NCBI GenBank assembly: GCA_012064415.1
Contig: SSNU01002963.1
Location: 1 to 12,781, forward strand
Source of the DNA: Gyrodactylus bullatarudis
Taxonomy: Eukaryota > Platyhelminthes > Monogenea > Gyrodactylidea > Gyrodactylidae
Direction: 5' to 3'
Length of the DNA stretch: 12,781 nt
Part shown: piece after piece, positions 8,638 through 12,781 of the stretch
Position numbering within the stretch: position 1 is the first letter of the stretch
How the letters are laid out: each line of letters starts with the position of its first letter
Position numbers and translations under genes: made by a program
The notes under the pieces: model-generated
Database searches by the model: none
The model's input: the letters and a program-made list of their open reading frames with translations, nothing else
Told to the model about the DNA's origin: nothing

Positions 8638-8842
8638 ACTCCATGTCGCCCAAGCAACACAAAAAACGGGAAAACAGAGGAAAGGATTAATAAGCGGTAA
8701 TCAAAAACTAGAAGTATTCCTCAAAGCCCGAAGATTTTGAACCGATGAAAATGAAGTTTCATTCACCAAAGCAATCTTTCGCTCGTTCTTATCTACAGCA
8801 TGACTCTAGGTCAGCAACCGAAAATATTTTTATCATTTTGCT
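8638..8842 (+). repeat. Hammerhead-family repeat, copy B (ribozyme core deleted)
   Basis: The leader matches copy A 521-626 and the tail matches A from 743 on. The 120 bases between, including the TATA box and CTGANGA core, are missing. The join falls at GAAC, present at both breakpoints in A (623-626 and 743-746), so this is a microhomology deletion. The remaining ribozyme half is intact: GAACCGAT (8739-8746), GAAA (8747-8750), stem III ATGAAGTTTCAT (8751-8762) and TC-ACCA (8763-8768). Stem III differs from copy A by compensated changes. Confidence 0.7.
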
Positions 8843-8880
8843 GTCTTGCATTTTGTAGGTAGAAAACGAAACTAGATTCT

Positions 8881-8924
8881 GGGTGAATATGAGGTCTTTA
8901 TTTTCGTCGGTTCTCATCAGACCC
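8881..8924 (-). ncRNA. Hammerhead-ribozyme-like motif, type I, copy C
   Basis: Exact reverse complement of copy D's motif: core CTGATGA lies at 8920-8914 on the minus strand and the stem I 3' strand ends at 8881. All core elements and the single-pair stem II are as in D. Confidence 0.55.
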
Positions 8925-8985
8925 TACACCGACATGAATATTTATGCAGAATATTATTCAATGATAAGTGTAAAGTTCTTTTGGG

Positions 8986-9002
8986 CCAATCTACTGTATA
9001 AG
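8986..9002 (+). promoter_or_regulatory. CCAAT and TATA boxes before copy D
   Basis: CCAAT at 8986-8990 and TATAAG at 8997-9002, followed by TCGGTGTAGGG at 9011. The order matches copy A although the spacing is shorter. Both lie in the spacer between the two inverted ribozyme copies. Confidence 0.3.
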
Positions 9003-9006
9003 TATA

Positions 9007-9200
9007 CATGTCGGTGTAGGGTCTGATGAGAACCGACGAAAATAAAGACCTCATATTCACCCAGAATCTAGTTTCGTTTTCTACCTACAAAATGCAAGAC
9101 ATTAGTCAGCAAAATGATAATATATTTTCGGAAATCAGGAATCTCAAGCAGGACGAAAATATTTTTATTATTAATCTTAATATGTATTCGAAATCATTAA
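9007..9200 (+). repeat. Hammerhead-family repeat, copy D
   Basis: From CATGTCGGTGT through the ribozyme motif to a tail with GTCAGCAA, GGAAATCAGGAATCT and AAATATTTTTATT. The tail carries a short frame (up to TAA at 9206-9208) resembling copy A's (NIFSEIRNL versus NIFKEIRQL). This similarity is modest, but the matches are ordered and collinear. The leader seen in A and B is absent, replaced by the inverted-repeat spacer. Confidence 0.65.
9019..9062 (+). ncRNA. Hammerhead-ribozyme-like motif, type I, copy D
   Basis: Stem I 5' GGGT (9019-9022), core CTGATGA (9023-9029), stem II region GAACCGAC (9030-9037), GAAA (9038-9041), stem III ATA/TAT (9042-9044 with 9054-9056) around a nine-base loop, plus the A9041-T9057 pair, then C9058 as cleavage base and stem I 3' ACCC (9059-9062) pairing with GGGT. 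All invariant hammerhead core bases are present. Stem II is only one G-C pair, so cleavage may be slow or need a partner strand. Confidence 0.55.
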
Positions 9201-9208
9201 ATAAATAA

Positions 9209-9428
9209 ATTTTAGCAAGGTTTTCTTATTTTTATTCTGATTCAGTGTTAAAATTATTCAAAATTAAGCTTTTATGTAAGTTATGTAATTATAGTTCATT
9301 GCTTAATTTGTAGAAAGATTAGTTTTTATGATGCTTAGTTAATTTCTTGAATCCATTGAATTTACGTTTTTATGAATACTTTTGACAAATACGAAATAAA
9401 TAGGGATAGGATCTTCAACAACATTATA
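9209..9428. other. AT-rich flank, nothing recognised
   Basis: No frame, repeat or RNA gene recognised up to the TA preceding the next MITE. Confidence 0.4.
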
Positions 9429-10016
9429 CACTAAACTTCCTAAAAAAACGTATGAAAGTTCAACCGGACGGTAAGGACTTTTTTGCTCTATTACTTATGA
9501 GTAGGAGTATGAAATTTATATTTTTTTAGAAACCAGGTGACATTTTGCTTGTCATTAATGAGTTATTTTTCTTTATTTCGAGCCAAAATTTCAGCATTGG
9601 TTTATTCTTTTCATATTCTATCATTATGCCAATTTTCATTCAATTTGCTTTCGTTAAAACAAAGTTAATTTTTTTCGTTCGATCATCATGAAATTAGCAA
9701 TTATAACATAAGTGATAACTTAACACTGATAACCAAAAACAATCTTATCTTTTATTCCTTTCTTACCATTTTTTGTATATCCCCCATACCTAGTTCTCAA
9801 AGGTCCAAAAGGAAAGAATGATTTCTACAGTAGAGTTAGTAAATCTCATGATGTGTGATTGCCGAAGAAGAGGGTCTCTAGAACTTTTTACCTTAGAAGA
9901 CCCCATATGGATGATGACGTCATCCAACATTAGTCTTGAATGGGAAAAAAGTAATAGAGCAAAAAAGTCCTTACCGTCCGGTTGAACTTTCATACGTTTT
10001 TTTAGGAAGTTTAGTG
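9429..10016. mobile_element. TA-flanked MITE with 68-bp perfect terminal inverted repeats (588 bp)
   Basis: 9429-9496 and 9949-10016 are exact reverse complements, starting CACTAAACTTCCTAAAAAAA. Both ends are flanked by TA (9427-9428 and 10017-10018), the target duplication of the Tc1/mariner superfamily. The roughly 450-bp interior has no transposase: an 83-codon minus-strand frame overlapping the right end (9790-10041) crosses the terminus and is a by-product. GATGACGTCATC at 9913-9924 is a palindrome containing a CRE-like TGACGTCA. Superfamily assignment rests on the TA flank and long TIRs; other TA-targeting families are possible. Confidence 0.7.
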
Positions 10017-10018
10017 TA

Positions 10019-10540
10019 CTAGAAAATACTACCTCCGTCATATTAATCAGACAGTTAAATTAATTGCATGAAATAAATTTCTAGATAAACAAATGTAAAA
10101 ATTTTAAGACAAGAGGTATATGAACCATGTGAGACACTATTGTACTATAATATACTGTACTTCAATCAATTGAATATTTTATGAGTGATAAACATTATAC
10201 AACTCTATAGCATAAGTAATCAATACAATTGCAACTGTTTCTTTTCTGTATGATATAATTGAGGATACTTTAGCATTGTAGTGGATGTACTTGGCTGCAT
10301 ATCATTTTCTCAAAAAATAAAACATACATAAACATATATAAAAACTTTTGATAAAAAATTTTGGTAATTTTTTTGTTTTAAAATTTATTGATTGTAGACT
10401 CAATAAGACTCAAAAAGTTAAAAAATATTGCTTATTGTATTGCTCAAAAAGCTGCCCTCTAGATAATTTTTTATTAGATGGGAAAGTTTGAGATTTTTTT
10501 CGAATTTTATTAAATCCCAAATTTAAATAATTTTTAGAGT
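10019..10540. other. AT-rich stretch, nothing recognised
   Basis: No feature seen. GC content rises visibly after about 10545 where the retrotransposon fragment begins. Confidence 0.45.
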
Positions 10541-10683
10541 CACTAGAGTTTGTTCAGGTCGGGGTGCTAAAAGTCATATTTCTGATCGATACAGGCTGGA
10601 AGTTTGTCTCGAAAGATTTAGTTATCATGGAAGGTGACAGTAGACTTGGATGTCCATTTTTAGAAAGAGTGAAAGGATGTGTG

Positions 10684-10975
10684 CTTTGAAGTTGGCCTCA
10701 AACATGCATTGATGAGATGCAGAGATTCAAAGCTGTTATAGTTTCACTAATGATCAAGGATGGACTTCAGTTTTATGGTTGCCGACTCGTATGTGCAAGG
10801 TCTGTTAGAAAGGAGTTCCTCATTCAGATACATTAGATGGGTCATCCAGGTCAGAGTATGATGTTACAAAGAGTCAGTCAATGTATTTGGTCAGTAATCG
10901 ATCGTGATGTCGTGGTGTTTGTTGCAGGTTTATGAGATATATGTAAAGTTTGGAATCGTTAGACTTCATAGAGAC
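10684..10975 (+). pseudogene. Ty3/gypsy integrase N-terminal zinc-binding domain, degraded
   Basis: In the frame of 10750 the sequence reads WPQTCIDEM (about 10690-10716), then MIKDGLQFYGCRLV (10750-10791), RKEFLIQIH (10807-10833), a TAG stop at 10834-10836, MGHPGQ, and IDRDVVVFVAG. This order (WP..., DG.L..G.R.V, L..LH..HPG, then an acidic ID.D segment) is that of the region leading into and through the integrase HHCC zinc finger in gypsy pol. Both histidines are present (10831, 10843). The first cysteine is replaced by TGA (10933) and the second is TGT (10942). More stops follow, so the copy is dead. The catalytic DDE core was not found. Higher GC content than the surroundings also fits a once-coding insert. 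Confidence 0.7.
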
Positions 10976-11330
10976 TTTACAAAATGGTAAAAGGCAATAA
11001 GAGATTCATGGAAGTCTTTGGTCATCTGGAGATGCTTTTGAAGAGGTCGCTGGGAGAGGCATCGACAATATTGTGGCTGGAGGAGTTCTAGCAAGAAAGT
11101 AAGAGAATGTGCAGAACGATTTGCTTACCCCAGCAGGATTGAACATGTGGCGTGATGAAAATTAGACGGATTTATAAGAGGCTGCCCTAGACATAGTGCA
11201 AGAAGACGCCCGCAATGTTGACCGCCATGATGGAAGGATCTGAAGCGGTAGACAGGCCAACAGCTTTACTCAAAGGAGGCAGAGAGCTTATCGCTCAATA
11301 TTTTTCAATGACCTCCAAAGGGAAATGATT
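10976..11330 (+). pseudogene. Probable continuation of the degraded Ty3/gypsy element
   Basis: GC content remains above that of the flanks. A basic stretch KIRRIYKRLP (about 11158-11187), with FIRGCPRHSARRRPQ in another frame, is reminiscent of the RRNRRFIRP-like box near the end of gypsy pol, but several frame changes are needed and no catalytic residues are identifiable. If correct, the integrase core has been deleted between the zinc finger and this C-terminal box. No LTR was identified on either side. Confidence 0.3.
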
Positions 11331-12532
11331 TGTAATAACTTATTTCTAATTAGGCTTCATTTAAAGAATGAACTTGATGAGTATATGCATAAAACGATCA
11401 TGTTTTTAAGAGAGACCGTAAATGCCCGCGGCGATTATTACCAAGTTTCATGTTAATCCAATAATTACTTTGTGTCTGAACCTTCGTTTACTTTCTCTTG
11501 ACATAAACCATGCTTTTAATATTTATTATTCCTGAAGTGAACATAATATAACTATTATAAATTTAGCAAGTATTTATATAATTTATTCAAATTATTTAAG
11601 TCTTCAATGCGAAGTTAGTTGAAACCAAGTATTGACCAATATATTGATCGGAATTCAAAAAAGGAATATTACTGTGAATTAAAAGTATAAAATTTTCAGG
11701 GAAAACGGGATAAGATGAAACGGCTTCTGTTGAAGAATGCTTCAATTGTATTAAATTTTTCTCTAAAAGTGTATGTAAATATAAAATTTCCCATATAAAA
11801 TCTTGAATTACAAGTTTCAAGCCTTATTTTGTTGAATAAATTGCAGTTTTCAATAATCCGATTTCAATTGGTCTGTGTGCATTTAGCTGAGAAAATTTGG
11901 TGCAGGCTTTTAACTTGATATAGTTGCAAGTTATCGAACCTGATAGAGCTCATACATACGCATCTCTTGGATGCCATCAGTTAGAAAATGACTTTATAAT
12001 TCAAGGTTGATTCAATGGAGTTATGTCCGCATGTCTATACAAGTCTTATACACCAGGTCCTATAAATATATGATTTAAAGTACTCATAACGTGTTATCAT
12101 AGTAAAAAGTTAGTATACACCCAGAAATGTTTAAAATTCAATTTTTTGTACTGATTCAGGCTTCTTACTAGTCAATCTAGAGAAATACTGATTCAAGGTT
12201 TGTAAGGTAACATATATGTATCAATTATTCTTTGTATTTCGATCATCAAATTTTTGAGATAAAAAATAATGTTATTAATATTTTATCCTTTTTAGTGATT
12301 GTGATCCGGAGAATTGTAAGAAAAACATATTTTATCAGAAGGCATCACTTTTTTGAATAACCTGTATATTTTAGTTAATCACATAATAATGGACTAAAGG
12401 GACATTGCCATGACGTAGTATTTATTCATGAATATATCTTATATTATTATGATGGGCAGGTAAATAAGATTTCTGTGCTTCAATTCATCTATTCAAACGA
12501 AAAACTATTATTAAAGTTTAATGGTTATTATT
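11331..12532. other. AT-rich stretch, nothing recognised
   Basis: About 1.2 kb without recognisable coding, RNA gene or paired terminal repeats. Frames such as the 74-codon minus-strand one at 11596-11820 show no family resemblance. Confidence 0.45.
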
Positions 12533-12598
12533 AGAATTAAATAAATAAATAAATTTATTGTCATATTGTATCAAAAAAGAAAAAAATATATATATGTA
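12533..12598 (-). repeat. LINE 3' UTR and TTTA-repeat tail
   Basis: Reading leftward from the LINE stop codon, a short T-rich 3' UTR contains AATAAA and ends in four TTTA-type units (AAATAAATAAATAAAT on the plus strand, about 12539-12554). Short simple-repeat tails are typical of the 3' ends of several non-LTR retrotransposon families. A short TA run (12586-12595) lies inside it. Confidence 0.5.
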
Positions 12599-12781
12599 TC
12601 AAAAGTTTTCCAGGTAGTTATATAAATCTTTTTTAGTAAATGCAATATTTTTGTGAGAGATTTCGTTAAATAAAGATGGAAGTCTATCAAAAAAATAAAG
12701 GGACTTTAAGGCATTGTTTAAAGGTCTTTTAATTTTAACATTGTTATTTCTCAGGACTCTTTGATTTATTTGAATATTCCA
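12599..12781 (-). CDS. Non-LTR retrotransposon ORF2 C-terminus (60 codons, runs off the window)
   Basis: A minus-strand frame is open from the right edge for 60 codons to TGA at 12599-12601. It contains NNNVKIKRPLNNALKS, FFDRLPSLFNEI, then AFTKKDLYNYLENF just before the stop. The pattern of a polar stretch, hydrophobic FF..LPS.FN and a final F.K.L..YL helix is typical of the extreme C-terminus of insect and other invertebrate LINE reverse transcriptases. The following short 3' UTR and simple-repeat tail agree. The open frame suggests a fairly recent copy, but the RT and endonuclease domains lie outside the window, so the clade cannot be decided. Confidence 0.6.
   Translation of the reverse strand, partial: WNIQINQRVLRNNNVKIKRPLNNALKSLYFFDRLPSLFNEISHKNIAFTKKDLYNYLENF

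Larger units (their letters stand above)
8843..9100. repeat. Perfect 94-bp inverted repeat with 70-bp spacer (copies C and D head to head)
   Basis: 8843-8936 and 9007-9100 are exact reverse complements over all 94 bases. A weaker match continues outward to about 8819 and 9125, with the left arm lacking seven bases (GACTAAT in the sense of the right arm's complement). Each arm holds one full hammerhead-like motif, and their 5' ends face the spacer, which carries CCAAT and TATA boxes reading rightward. Perfect identity implies a recent event or ongoing conversion. Confidence 0.9.

Noticed and set aside
9790..10041. An 83-codon minus-strand frame as a MITE-encoded protein.
   Set aside because: It begins outside the element, runs through the inverted repeat, and resembles no transposase.
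10576..10596. IFLIDTG as a gypsy protease active site.
   Set aside because: The match is short, the next residue is Trp where Ala is usual, and it lies only about 150 bases before the integrase zinc finger. It is kept as a remark, not as a feature.
1..12781. CRISPR arrays, tRNA or rRNA genes, bacterial promoters or ribosome binding sites.
   Set aside because: No regularly spaced repeats, tRNA-like folds or rRNA segments were seen, and the element content is animal-type.

Overview
The window looks like non-coding, repeat-filled DNA from an animal nuclear genome, most likely an arthropod. It is very AT-rich and has no operons, no bacterial-style coding density and no long open reading frame. 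What can be recognised is almost all decayed mobile elements: Penelope-like elements (PLEs) with a GIY-YIG endonuclease tail, a non-LTR (LINE) retrotransposon end, a Ty3/gypsy fragment, a piggyBac-like MITE, a TA-flanked Tc1/mariner-like MITE and a large foldback element. The organism assignment is inference from element content and base composition only.

Layout: 1-97 may be the last codons of an unidentified gene entering from the left. 521-876 is copy A of a repeat family carrying CCAAT and TATA boxes and a hammerhead-ribozyme-like motif. 1480-1925 is a diverged tandem duplication. 2058-4412 is a pair of convergent, broken PLE copies bounded by inverted repeats. 4413-6008 shows nothing recognisable. 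6013-6687 is a 675-bp piggyBac-like MITE. 7821-9200 is a dense block of hammerhead-family copies (E, B, C, D) around a long foldback hairpin (8044-8586) and a perfect 94-bp inverted repeat (8843-9100). 9429-10016 is a 588-bp MITE with 68-bp perfect terminal inverted repeats and TA flanks. 10690-11330 holds a degraded Ty3/gypsy integrase fragment. The right edge carries the C-terminus and 3' tail of a LINE on the minus strand.

The most interesting signal is the hammerhead-like family. In copies A, C and D a CTGANGA core, a GAAA box, a closed stem III and a TTC cleavage site line up in type I order. Stem I changes as a compensated pair between A and D, and stem III changes as compensated pairs between A and B. 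Hammerhead ribozymes are known from the pseudo-LTRs of Penelope-like elements, and this window also holds PLE coding remnants, so these repeats are best read as PLE pseudo-LTRs or a non-autonomous derivative. The unusual point is that stem II is reduced to one closing G-C pair around an almost invariant eight-base segment. No intact protein-coding gene was found.
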